Assembly (NCBI GenBank): GCA_002364555.1
Contig: DEYM01000168.1
Location: 1 to 14,705 of the forward strand
Reading direction: 5' to 3'
Source of the DNA: Phycisphaerales bacterium UBA3158
Lineage (GTDB): Bacteria > Planctomycetota > Phycisphaerae > Phycisphaerales > SM1A02
Length of the DNA: 14,705 bases
Position 1 is the first letter of the stretch, and every line of letters begins with the position of its first letter. Positions 5,870-12,802 of the stretch are shown here, piece after piece. The position numbers and the translations under genes are program-made. The notes under the pieces are model-generated. The model did no database searches. It saw only the letters and a program-made list of their open reading frames with translations, and was not told the origin of the DNA.

Positions 5870-6699
5870 CGAATCAGGGGCCACGAGCTCGGGCCTCCCG
5901 GGTTGGTCAAGGAAGCGAGCATGATCATCGGTCGCCTCTTTCCATCCACGACATGACCGTGGCCTACGACCGCAAGCCGGTTCTCTGGGATGTCGATCTC
6001 GATGTTCCAGCAGGACAGCTCGTGTGCATTGTCGGTCCCAATGGAGCCGGCAAGAGCACGCTCCTGAAGGCCTGTCTCGATCTGGTTCCCAAGGTCTCCG
6101 GTGACATTCGCTTCTGGGGCAAGGGGATATCGAGACAACGAGGAAAAGTCGCATACGTACCTCAGCGGGAGTCGGTCGATTGGGACTTTCCCGTCAATGC
6201 ACTCGATGTCGTCGCCATGGGTACCTACGGAAAGCTTGGTTGGTTCAAGCCAGTTGGCACGAAGCAGCGAAAGGCGGCTCGTGAGGCCCTGGACAGAGTC
6301 GGGCTCCAGGATCTCATGGATCGTCAGATCAGCCAGTTGTCCGGAGGGCAGCAGCAGCGAGTCTTTCTAGCCCGTGCACTCGTTCAGAATCCGGATCTCT
6401 ATCTGATGGATGAGCCGTTTGCCTCAGTCGATGCATCGACGGAACAGGCCATTCTCGACGTCATGCGACAGTTGCGTGAAGCCGGTCGAACCGTCGTGTG
6501 CGTCCATCATGATCTGCAGACCGTACGGGAGTCCTTCGACTGGGTCGTGATGTTGAACATGCGAGTCGTCGCGGCAGGGCCGGTGGAGGAGATCTTCACG
6601 ATCGAGAATCTCAAGCGGACCTATGGTGGACGCCTGACGCTGCTTGATCAGGCGGCCATGGCGCTGGGGCGAGCCCATCAGGCCGGAGAGCGGGTTTGA
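5866..6699 (+). CDS. mntB: ATPase subunit of the metal ABC transporter
   Basis: The product has 277 residues and starts at the ATGA overlap with the binding-protein gene. A poorly conserved polar N-terminal extension of about 25 residues precedes the nucleotide-binding domain. Walker A is GPNGAGKST (57-65), the Q-loop is YVPQRESVDWDFP (97-109), the ABC signature is LSGGQQQR (158-165), Walker B is DLYLMDEP (177-184), the D-loop is ASVDAST, and the switch motif is VHHD (213-216). The PQR-x-x-V-D-W-D-F-P stretch is typical of the Mn/Zn/Fe family (MntB, TroB, ZnuC). It sits on the cytosolic face and drives import by ATP hydrolysis with the two permeases that follow. All motifs are intact. Confidence 0.96.
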   Translation: MTNQGPRARASRVGQGSEHDHRSPLSIHDMTVAYDRKPVLWDVDLDVPAGQLVCIVGPNGAGKSTLLKACLDLVPKVSGDIRFWGKGISRQRGKVAYVPQRESVDWDFPVNALDVVAMGTYGKLGWFKPVGTKQRKAAREALDRVGLQDLMDRQISQLSGGQQQRVFLARALVQNPDLYLMDEPFASVDASTEQAILDVMRQLREAGRTVVCVHHDLQTVRESFDWVVMLNMRVVAAGPVEEIFTIENLKRTYGGRLTLLDQAAMALGRAHQAGERV

Positions 6700-6702
6700 T
6701 CG

Positions 6703-8004
6703 ATGGATGATTTTCTTCGAGTGCTTCTGCTGCAGGAGTACAACACCCGACTGGTCGTGATCGGGACCGTCCTGCTCGGAATGGCCGCTGGAACGGTTGG
6801 TTCGCTTCTGCTTCTCAGGAAGCGCGCACTCGTCGGCGATGTGATCAGTCATGCAACCTTGCCCGGTGTGGGACTGGCCTTCCTCTTCATGATGATGTTC
6901 GGTGGCAGCGGACGATGGTCGCCTGGGCTCTTGATCGGAGCCGCTGCAGCCGGGCTGCTCGCGGCCGGTCTTGTGATGTGCATACGCCGGACGACCATTC
7001 TCAAGGACGATGCGGCGATGGCCATCGTGATGAGCACGGCGTTCGGGCTGGGCATCGCTGTTCTGGGCGTCATTCAGGACATGCCGTCCGGGAATCAGGC
7101 TGGTCTGGAGTCGATCATCTTCGGCAAGACGGCATCGATGATTCGTTCGGAGGCCATCGGCATCGGTATCACCGCGATCGTGATACTGGTCTCCTGTCTG
7201 GTGCTCTACAAGGAGTTCAGGCTTCTGTGCTTCGATGAGCAGTATGCCGGTAGTCAGGGTTGGCCGGTCATGGTGCTGGATGTCGCTCTTCTTGTACTGG
7301 GTACCTTGGTGACGGTGATCGGTCTGCAGGCCGTCGGGCTCATCCTGATACTCGCGATGCTGATCATTCCAGCCGCAGCCGCCAGATACTGGACCGATCG
7401 TCTTCTCATGATGATGTTCATGAGTGCCGGCCTTGGCGCACTCAGTGCCTGGTTTGGTGTCACGATCAGCGCCTTGGTGCCCAGGATGCCCGCTGGCTCG
7501 ATCATCGTGTTGTCATCGAGCGTCTTCTTTCTGATCAGTCTGCTGTTGGGCTCACGCCGTGGTTTGATCATCCAGATCTGGCATCAGATCTCACTCAGAA
7601 GAAGAGTGGGTAGACAGCACATCCTCAGGGCCATCTGGGAATGTTCCGAGGGACGATCCTCCGTTCATCGGGATCATCTGATCGGCATGCGTTCATGGTC
7701 CACCGGACGAGTTGCACGCCTTCTGCAAGCGGCTCGTCGGCGTGGAGAGATCAGCATGGATTCCGAGCAGGTCATCCTCACCGATAGTGGCGGAGCCCAG
7801 GCTCGAGACATCGTCCGGAATCATCGGTTGTGGGAACTGTTTCTGATCAAGCACGCGGACATCGCGCCCACTCATGTGGATCGGGATGCCGATGCCATCG
7901 AGCATGTGCTGGGTCTGGACATGGTCGAGGAACTCGAGGCGGCATTGAGCCAGGGCGATACGTTGCCGACCAGTCCCCATTCAATCGCGGGTGTCCAGTC
8001 ATGA
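6703..8004 (+). CDS. mntC: Metal ABC transporter permease fused to a DtxR/MntR-like domain (first permease)
   Basis: The product has 433 residues. Residues 1-290 are an ABC-3 permease with about eight membrane segments. GDVISHATLPGVGLAF (45-60) and VGLILILAMLIIPAAAAR (211-228) are family signatures, and YKEFRLLCFDEQYA (169-182) is the cytosolic coupling region. A cytosolic extension of about 140 residues follows, where a plain permease would end. It reads as a winged helix (about 304-362, RQHILRAIWECSEG ... ISMDSEQVILTDSG) and then a metal-binding dimerisation helix pair (NHRLWELFLIKH ... DAIEHVLG, 373-404). H374, E378, E400 and H401 match DtxR metal ligands; the H98 position is D393. Chlamydial YtgC carries the same kind of fusion, and its YtgR part is a released repressor. 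The gene starts 3 bp after the ATPase stop and ends in an ATGA overlap. Confidence 0.92.
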   Translation: MDDFLRVLLLQEYNTRLVVIGTVLLGMAAGTVGSLLLLRKRALVGDVISHATLPGVGLAFLFMMMFGGSGRWSPGLLIGAAAAGLLAAGLVMCIRRTTILKDDAAMAIVMSTAFGLGIAVLGVIQDMPSGNQAGLESIIFGKTASMIRSEAIGIGITAIVILVSCLVLYKEFRLLCFDEQYAGSQGWPVMVLDVALLVLGTLVTVIGLQAVGLILILAMLIIPAAAARYWTDRLLMMMFMSAGLGALSAWFGVTISALVPRMPAGSIIVLSSSVFFLISLLLGSRRGLIIQIWHQISLRRRVGRQHILRAIWECSEGRSSVHRDHLIGMRSWSTGRVARLLQAARRRGEISMDSEQVILTDSGGAQARDIVRNHRLWELFLIKHADIAPTHVDRDADAIEHVLGLDMVEELEAALSQGDTLPTSPHSIAGVQS

Positions 8005-9353
8005 CCTGGATGTGGGGTGTCGACGACTGGATCATCATTCTTGGCGTCATGGCGGCTCTGGCCTGTGCCATTCCAGGCACATTCCTCCTGCTGCGTGGCA
8101 TGAGCATGATGGGGGACGCCATATCGCATGCGGTTCTACCGGGAATCGCCATCGGATTTCTCATCAGTGGTACCCGTGACAGCAGCTGGATGTTCATCGG
8201 TGCGGCGGTGGCGGGTGTCTGTGCCGCGGTATTGACCCAGGTCCTGCATCGCTTTGGTCGACTCGAGCGTGGTGCAGCCATGGGTGTGATCTTCACGACC
8301 TTCTTCGCCGTGGGTCTGGTCCTCCTTGTTCAGACGGCCGATCATGTCGATCTCGATCCCAATTGCGTTCTCTACGGGGCCATCGAACTGGCTCCGATCG
8401 ATCTTGTCACCATTGCGGGACTGGACATGCCCAGATCATTCCCCGTACTTGTCGTGATCTGCATCCTGAATCTCGGTCTTCTACTGCTTCTCTACAAGGA
8501 ACTGAAGATCTGCAGCTTTGATCCGGCCATGGCCAGAGCGTCCGGCGTCAATGTCACGCTGGTCAACCAGATTCACATGATCATGACGGCCGCGACGTGT
8601 GTCGCCTGCTTCGAGGTCGTGGGCAGCATCCTGGTGGTGGCCCTGCTGGTCGTTCCCGCGGCGGCTGCTCGACTGATGAGCGATCGACTTCCCATCGTGC
8701 TGATCCTGTCATTGGTCATCGGATCCATCGCTGCTTCACTTGGTCATCTGGCGGCCATCAATGTCCCCGGCTGGTTCGGTGATGTCCCCGAAACCTCCAC
8801 GGCCGGAATGATGGCCGTGATGACCGGCGTGCTGTTCCTCCTTGCCTGGTTGCTGGCTCCAAGGCATGGATTGTTCACCCAGATTCTCCATCGTTGGCGT
8901 CTGAGGATCCGGATCGCCAGCGAGGATGCGCTTGGTCTCGTTTTCAGATCGATCGAGAACGACAGTGGCATGACCAGAATCGACATACGCCGCACGATCG
9001 TGTCCTTCACCGAGGTCGGAGTCGTGATCGCCTGGATCGCCGTACGGCGTATTCGACGCGACGGACTGATCGATCTGAAGGACAATCGCTGTGTCCTGAC
9101 CGAGGAGGGGTATCGCAGAGCGAGCGAGTTGATCCGCTCCCATCGGCTCTGGGAAGCCTGGCTTTGGCAGCATGCTGATCTGGCGGCGGATCATGTGCAT
9201 GGACAGGCCATGAGGCTCGAGCACGTCACTGATCGAAGCATGAGAGAAAAGCTGGCGGCCCAGATCGATGCCACCGGGATCGATCCACATGGTCGGCCTA
9301 TCCCGTCATCCAATCCTGTCGGCGATGGCGGTCCCGAGAGAAGCCGTCCATAG
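8001..9353 (+). CDS. mntD: Metal ABC transporter permease fused to a DtxR/MntR-like domain (second permease)
   Basis: The product has 450 residues. The ATG at 8001 overlaps the previous stop (ATGA) and begins MTWMWGVDDW just before the first helix. The longer frame from 7830 would add hydrophilic residues antisense in character and overlap the first permease, so it is rejected. Permease signatures are GDAISHAVLPGIAIGF (39-53), YKELKICSFDPAMARASG (165-182) and GSILVVALLVVPAAAARL (208-225). After residue 300 comes a second DtxR-like extension: winged helix about 306-370, then HRLWEAWLWQH (381-391) and HVHGQAMRLEH (398-408). H381, E385, H400, E407 and H408 match both DtxR metal sites, with M404 at the C102 position. 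A polar tail of about 35 residues ends the protein. It pairs with the first permease to form the membrane channel; a metal-sensing or regulatory job for the tail is inferred. Confidence 0.92.
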   Translation: MTWMWGVDDWIIILGVMAALACAIPGTFLLLRGMSMMGDAISHAVLPGIAIGFLISGTRDSSWMFIGAAVAGVCAAVLTQVLHRFGRLERGAAMGVIFTTFFAVGLVLLVQTADHVDLDPNCVLYGAIELAPIDLVTIAGLDMPRSFPVLVVICILNLGLLLLLYKELKICSFDPAMARASGVNVTLVNQIHMIMTAATCVACFEVVGSILVVALLVVPAAAARLMSDRLPIVLILSLVIGSIAASLGHLAAINVPGWFGDVPETSTAGMMAVMTGVLFLLAWLLAPRHGLFTQILHRWRLRIRIASEDALGLVFRSIENDSGMTRIDIRRTIVSFTEVGVVIAWIAVRRIRRDGLIDLKDNRCVLTEEGYRRASELIRSHRLWEAWLWQHADLAADHVHGQAMRLEHVTDRSMREKLAAQIDATGIDPHGRPIPSSNPVGDGGPERSRP

Positions 9354-9372
9354 TGGCACCAATCCAACTCGA

Positions 9373-9402
9373 TCGACCCGATCGGGCGTCGGAAGCTACA
9401 CT
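9373..9402 (+). promoter_or_regulatory. Candidate promoter of the ATP-grasp operon
   Basis: TACACT (9397-9402) is a fair -10 box and TCGACC (9373-9378), 18 bp upstream, a weak -35. The ATG at 9414 is only 11 bases past the -10, which would give a leader of a few bases. This fits the absence of a ribosome site. A perfect 10-bp palindrome CCCGATCGGG (9377-9386) lies in the spacer and could be an operator. Confidence 0.4.
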
Positions 9403-9413
9403 CCATCAGATAC

Positions 9414-10862
9414 ATGGACTGGAAAGCAGCTCAAGCAGGATTTGATGAGGCCCTGGCGGGACATGACTCGCCACGTGATTCCTATGAATCCCTCTTCAGA
9501 ACATTGCAGGGATTCGATGTCGAGGAGATCGCTCGCCGTGAGCAGCTCCAGCAGGTCTCCCTCATCAATCAGGGGATCACCTTCACCGTCTATGGACGGG
9601 AGGAGGGTGTGGAGCGTGTCTTCCCGTTCGATTTCGTCCCGCGAGTCATCTCCGGTTCGGAATGGCGTGAGGTCGAACGCGGACTGATGCAGCGTCTCGA
9701 GACGATCAATCTCTTCCTGGCCGACATCTATTCCGATCAGAAATGTCTTCGTGATGGCGTCATACCCCACGATCTGGTGTTCGAGCGAGGGGACTTCCGT
9801 CGCGAGATCATCGGAACACGTCCCAGGCACGGAATCTACACGCATGTCGTCGGGACGGATCTGCTCCGTGGAGACGATGGCCAGTTTCTCGTTCTGGAGG
9901 ACAACTGCCGCTGTCCCAGTGGAGTCTCGTATGTGCTCGAGAACAGGAATCTGCTCTCTCGAGTTTTCCCCGAACTGTTCAGCCAATACGGTGTTCGACC
10001 GGTGGAGCAGTATCCACAGATGCTCCTGGATACGCTTCGGTTCACGGCGCCCCGCGGGCGTGAGAATCCCACCGTCGCCGTGCTGACGCCGGGCGTCTTC
10101 AATTCGGCGTATTTCGAACACTCCTTCCTGGCTCGTGAAATGGGTGTGCCGCTGGTGGAAGGTCGTGACCTCATCGTCGAGGATGATCAGGTCTACATGC
10201 GGACGACTCGAGGCAAGCAGCGTGTGGATGTCATCTATCGACGAATCGATGACGAGTACATCGATCCCGTCATCTTCGATCCCAGCAGCATGCTCGGCGT
10301 TCCCGGTCTCATACACGCCTGGCAGGCTGGCAATGTCACGATCGCCAATGCGCCAGGTGCCGGCGTCGCCGACGACAAGGCCATCTATCCCTGGGTTCCG
10401 GACCTGGTGAAGTACTACCTCGACGAGGACATACTTCTGCCACAGATCCAGACCTGGGTGGGGCGGCGTCCCGATGAAGCCGCCTATATCCGTGATCATC
10501 TCCCGGAACTGGTCGTCAAGCTCGCCGGTGGAGCCGGTGGCTATGGCATGCTCGTGGGGCCAACCGCCTCCAAGTCCGAGATCGCCGAGTTCAGCGAGGC
10601 CTTCGACAACGACCCGGGGGCCTACATCGCCCAGCCTCTGGTCGAATTCTCATCGCATCCGACCTACATCGATGGAAACTTCGTTCCTCGAAGAGTGGAT
10701 CTTCGTCCCTTCGCGCTCTGCGGCGAACATACGAGGATCCTTCCCGGTGGTCTCACACGGGTGGCATTGGAGGAAGGTTCCTACGTCGTCAATTCCTCAC
10801 AGGGTGGCGGCAGCAAGGACACGTGGATTCTCGCGGATTCCCCAGAGGAGGGTGGCTCATGA
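9414..10862 (+). CDS. Circularly permuted ATP-grasp protein (DUF404/DUF407 type)
   Basis: The product has 482 residues, the usual length for the family. Diagnostic stretches are VPRVISGSEWREVERGLMQR (75-94), FLADIYSDQ (101-109), LEDNCRCPSGVSYVLENR (161-178), LTPGVFNSAYFEHSFLAREMGVPLVEGRDL (224-253), VDVIYRRIDDEYIDP (271-285) and VVKLAGGAGGYGMLVG (367-382). RVDLRPFAL (427-435) and GGLTRVA (445-451) are near the end. ATP-grasp enzymes join a carboxylate to an amine or thiol through an acyl phosphate. In this permuted family the substrate is not known, and peptide-bond formation is the prediction. It is the first gene of a three-gene set with the alpha-E and transglutaminase genes, an arrangement conserved in many bacteria including mycobacteria. 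No ribosome site precedes the ATG. The stop overlaps the next start (ATGA). Confidence 0.93.
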   Translation: MDWKAAQAGFDEALAGHDSPRDSYESLFRTLQGFDVEEIARREQLQQVSLINQGITFTVYGREEGVERVFPFDFVPRVISGSEWREVERGLMQRLETINLFLADIYSDQKCLRDGVIPHDLVFERGDFRREIIGTRPRHGIYTHVVGTDLLRGDDGQFLVLEDNCRCPSGVSYVLENRNLLSRVFPELFSQYGVRPVEQYPQMLLDTLRFTAPRGRENPTVAVLTPGVFNSAYFEHSFLAREMGVPLVEGRDLIVEDDQVYMRTTRGKQRVDVIYRRIDDEYIDPVIFDPSSMLGVPGLIHAWQAGNVTIANAPGAGVADDKAIYPWVPDLVKYYLDEDILLPQIQTWVGRRPDEAAYIRDHLPELVVKLAGGAGGYGMLVGPTASKSEIAEFSEAFDNDPGAYIAQPLVEFSSHPTYIDGNFVPRRVDLRPFALCGEHTRILPGGLTRVALEEGSYVVNSSQGGGSKDTWILADSPEEGGS

Positions 10863-11824
10863 GAGGCATGCTTTCTCGAGCCGGAGAGAACATCTACTGG
10901 ATGGGGCGCTATGTCGAGCGTTCCGCCGAGATCTGTCGGATGCTTCAGGTTGGTGAGCAGCTCACCGTCGAACTCAGAGGTCTGTCTCCCGAGATGGCCT
11001 GTAGTTTCTGGCGACAGTTGCAGGCCATCTATCCCGGTTCGGTCGCGCCCGACATCGCTGGCAACGATGTCGATGAAGTGAGTCTGTCCTATGTCTGGTG
11101 CTATCTCGTTGGTCCGGGCAACGATCTTTCGGTGGCGTCGTCGATTCGTCGCGCCAGAGAGAATGCCAGAGCTGTCCGGGAATATCTGACCCGCGAAGTC
11201 TTCGAGATGATCAATGAATGCTGGTTGCAGCTCGATGTGGATGTGCGATCCGCCGGTTCAAGGCAGGTGGCACCTGACCAGGTGGTCAGACGAGTGACTC
11301 GGGAGGTCTACGGGATCAGCGGTGCGATCGACCGGACGTTCATCCGCGACGAGGCATGGCTGTTCCTGACCATGGGGATGATGTTCGAGCGGATGTATCG
11401 CGGACTTCTGGTCATCAAGCATCGTCTTCCGATCCTGCTCGAGCACCCCGCCGACATCGATATCCCAATCCATCATGCAAGAGTTCGTGGTGTTCTTCGA
11501 ACCCTGGCCTCTCTGGAGAACTACCGCCGCGTATACGGGGCTGATCTCGATCCGAATCAGGTGGCCCGATTCCTGCTCTTCGATGAACACACGCCGCATT
11601 CCGTGCGAGCCTGTCTTGGCCGCATGGAGCAGGCGATCAACATTCTCGAGGCTGGTCCCGGAATGTCGGAAGCAGGGCGACTGATCGGTCGATTGTCCTC
11701 AAGACTTCGGTATGAGGAGAACGATCTCATGGCGCTTGACGACCTCGAGGCTGTCTGCTCCGAACTCGTGACTTCCGTGACCGAGGTCAACGATGTCCTC
11801 TCCCATCAGTACTTCACCACCTGA
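10859..11824 (+). CDS. Alpha-E domain protein
   Basis: The product has 321 residues, all predicted alpha-helical. The start at 10859 (MRGMLSRAGENIYWMGRYVERSAE) is placed by the conserved N-terminus, by GGAGGG seven bases upstream and by the ATGA overlap with the ATP-grasp gene. An upstream in-frame ATG at 10823 would extend into coding sequence and is rejected. Recognisable family stretches are SRAGENIYWMGRYVERSAE (6-24), SSIRRARENARAVREYLTREVFEMIN (about 102-127) and FLTMGMMFERMYRG near the centre. The family is found almost only beside circularly permuted ATP-grasp and transglutaminase-like genes. No enzymatic activity is established; a scaffold or partner role in the same pathway is inferred from the gene neighbourhood. 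Confidence 0.92.
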   Translation: MRGMLSRAGENIYWMGRYVERSAEICRMLQVGEQLTVELRGLSPEMACSFWRQLQAIYPGSVAPDIAGNDVDEVSLSYVWCYLVGPGNDLSVASSIRRARENARAVREYLTREVFEMINECWLQLDVDVRSAGSRQVAPDQVVRRVTREVYGISGAIDRTFIRDEAWLFLTMGMMFERMYRGLLVIKHRLPILLEHPADIDIPIHHARVRGVLRTLASLENYRRVYGADLDPNQVARFLLFDEHTPHSVRACLGRMEQAINILEAGPGMSEAGRLIGRLSSRLRYEENDLMALDDLEAVCSELVTSVTEVNDVLSHQYFTT

Positions 11825-11833
11825 GGTTCTTCC

Positions 11834-12802
11834 GTGCTGCTCCAGATCGAACACAGTCTTCACTTCAGCTACAGCGATTACATCCGTGAATCGCACATGG
11901 ACATCCGTGTGGAACCCCGGACACAGTCGGGGCAGGTTCTCCTCGATTTCTCTCTGGTCGTCGGCCCCTCCACAAGAGTGACCCGTCACGAGGATTGGCT
12001 GGGCAATACGGTCCACTGGTTCTCGATCACCGATTATCACGACCGCATCGAGGTTCTGGTCCGTTCACTCGTCGAGACCAATCCGGCAATGATTCTTCCC
12101 GGTCTCGTCAACGACCCCATTTCGCAGGATCCCCCGGGAATGGAACAGTGGGACTTCATGCAGTTCGTCGGCCCGGTCATCGAGAGCGAGGCGATGCGAT
12201 CGCTGCATGCGGATCTGAGGATCGCCGATCTCGGAAGCATCGGAGAGGTCGTTCAATGCATCGGTGAGGGTCTTCGCTCCAAGTTCGAATATCGTCCCAA
12301 CGTGACCGATGCCCATTCGACGACGGATGCACTGCTTCTTGGTGGTGGTGGTGTCTGTCAGGACTTCGCCCATGCCGCGTTGGGTCTGCTCAGGCTCAGT
12401 GGCATACCCGCTCGGTATGTCAGTGGTTATCTGCATGTCGAGCGTGACGACGAGACGCCTTCGCAGAGTCATGCCTGGATCGAGTACTGGTCACCCTCGA
12501 ATGGTTGGCAGCCATACGATCCGACCCATGGACTGGTTCCCAACGAGGCGTATGTGACGGTCGGCTATGGTCGAAGCTATGACGATGTTCCTCCCAACAG
12601 GGGTATCTGCCAGGGAGGGGCTCGGGAAACACTCAAGGCCGAGGTGATCACCAGTCCGGGCAAGCGTCCGGATCGCCGTCGAATACCCGATGAACTGTTC
12701 ATGGATCTTCCGGTCTACACGGAAGCACCCGATCGTCGCTCTCGCACGGATCTGCCAGGCAGCGATGCGGCGTCACAGCAGCAGCAACAGCAGCAGCAGT
12801 GA
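11834..12802 (+). CDS. Transglutaminase-like cysteine peptidase with polyglutamine C-terminus
   Basis: The product has 322 residues. The start is GTG 11834 with TGAGG seven bases upstream, nine bases after the alpha-E stop. Residues 1-80 form the bacterial transglutaminase N-terminal beta domain (MLLQIEHSLHFSYSDYI ... WLGNTVHWFSI). The core domain has the catalytic triad C175 (GGGVCQDFAHA), H213 (SHAWIEYW) and D229 (WQPYDPTHG). In this operon type the protein is predicted to cleave or transfer peptides or isopeptides rather than to crosslink proteins. No signal peptide is seen, so it probably acts in the cytosol. The tail beyond about residue 280 is rich in Arg and Asp and ends in eight consecutive glutamines. 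Its stop overlaps the GTG of recQ. Confidence 0.93.
   Translation: MLLQIEHSLHFSYSDYIRESHMDIRVEPRTQSGQVLLDFSLVVGPSTRVTRHEDWLGNTVHWFSITDYHDRIEVLVRSLVETNPAMILPGLVNDPISQDPPGMEQWDFMQFVGPVIESEAMRSLHADLRIADLGSIGEVVQCIGEGLRSKFEYRPNVTDAHSTTDALLLGGGGVCQDFAHAALGLLRLSGIPARYVSGYLHVERDDETPSQSHAWIEYWSPSNGWQPYDPTHGLVPNEAYVTVGYGRSYDDVPPNRGICQGGARETLKAEVITSPGKRPDRRRIPDELFMDLPVYTEAPDRRSRTDLPGSDAASQQQQQQQQ
12776..12799 (+). repeat. CAG trinucleotide repeat encoding a terminal Gln8
   Basis: The eight codons are CAG x3, CAA, CAG x4, immediately before the TGA stop of the transglutaminase gene. The last CAG overlaps the proposed GTG start of recQ. Such a tract is prone to slippage. A gain or loss of whole triplets would change only the tail length and keep both reading frames. 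Confidence 0.95.

Noticed and set aside
7830..8000. N-terminal extension of the second permease
   Set aside because: It lies entirely within the first permease in another frame and is hydrophilic; the ATG at 8001 fits the ATGA overlap and the first helix.
8736..9290. Minus-strand open frame opposite the second permease tail
   Set aside because: It mirrors the DtxR-like domain coding on the plus strand and has no ribosome site or motif.
9396..10499. Minus-strand open frame of 367 codons opposite the ATP-grasp gene
   Set aside because: It is a shadow of a strongly conserved plus-strand gene; its length comes from the codon bias of that gene.
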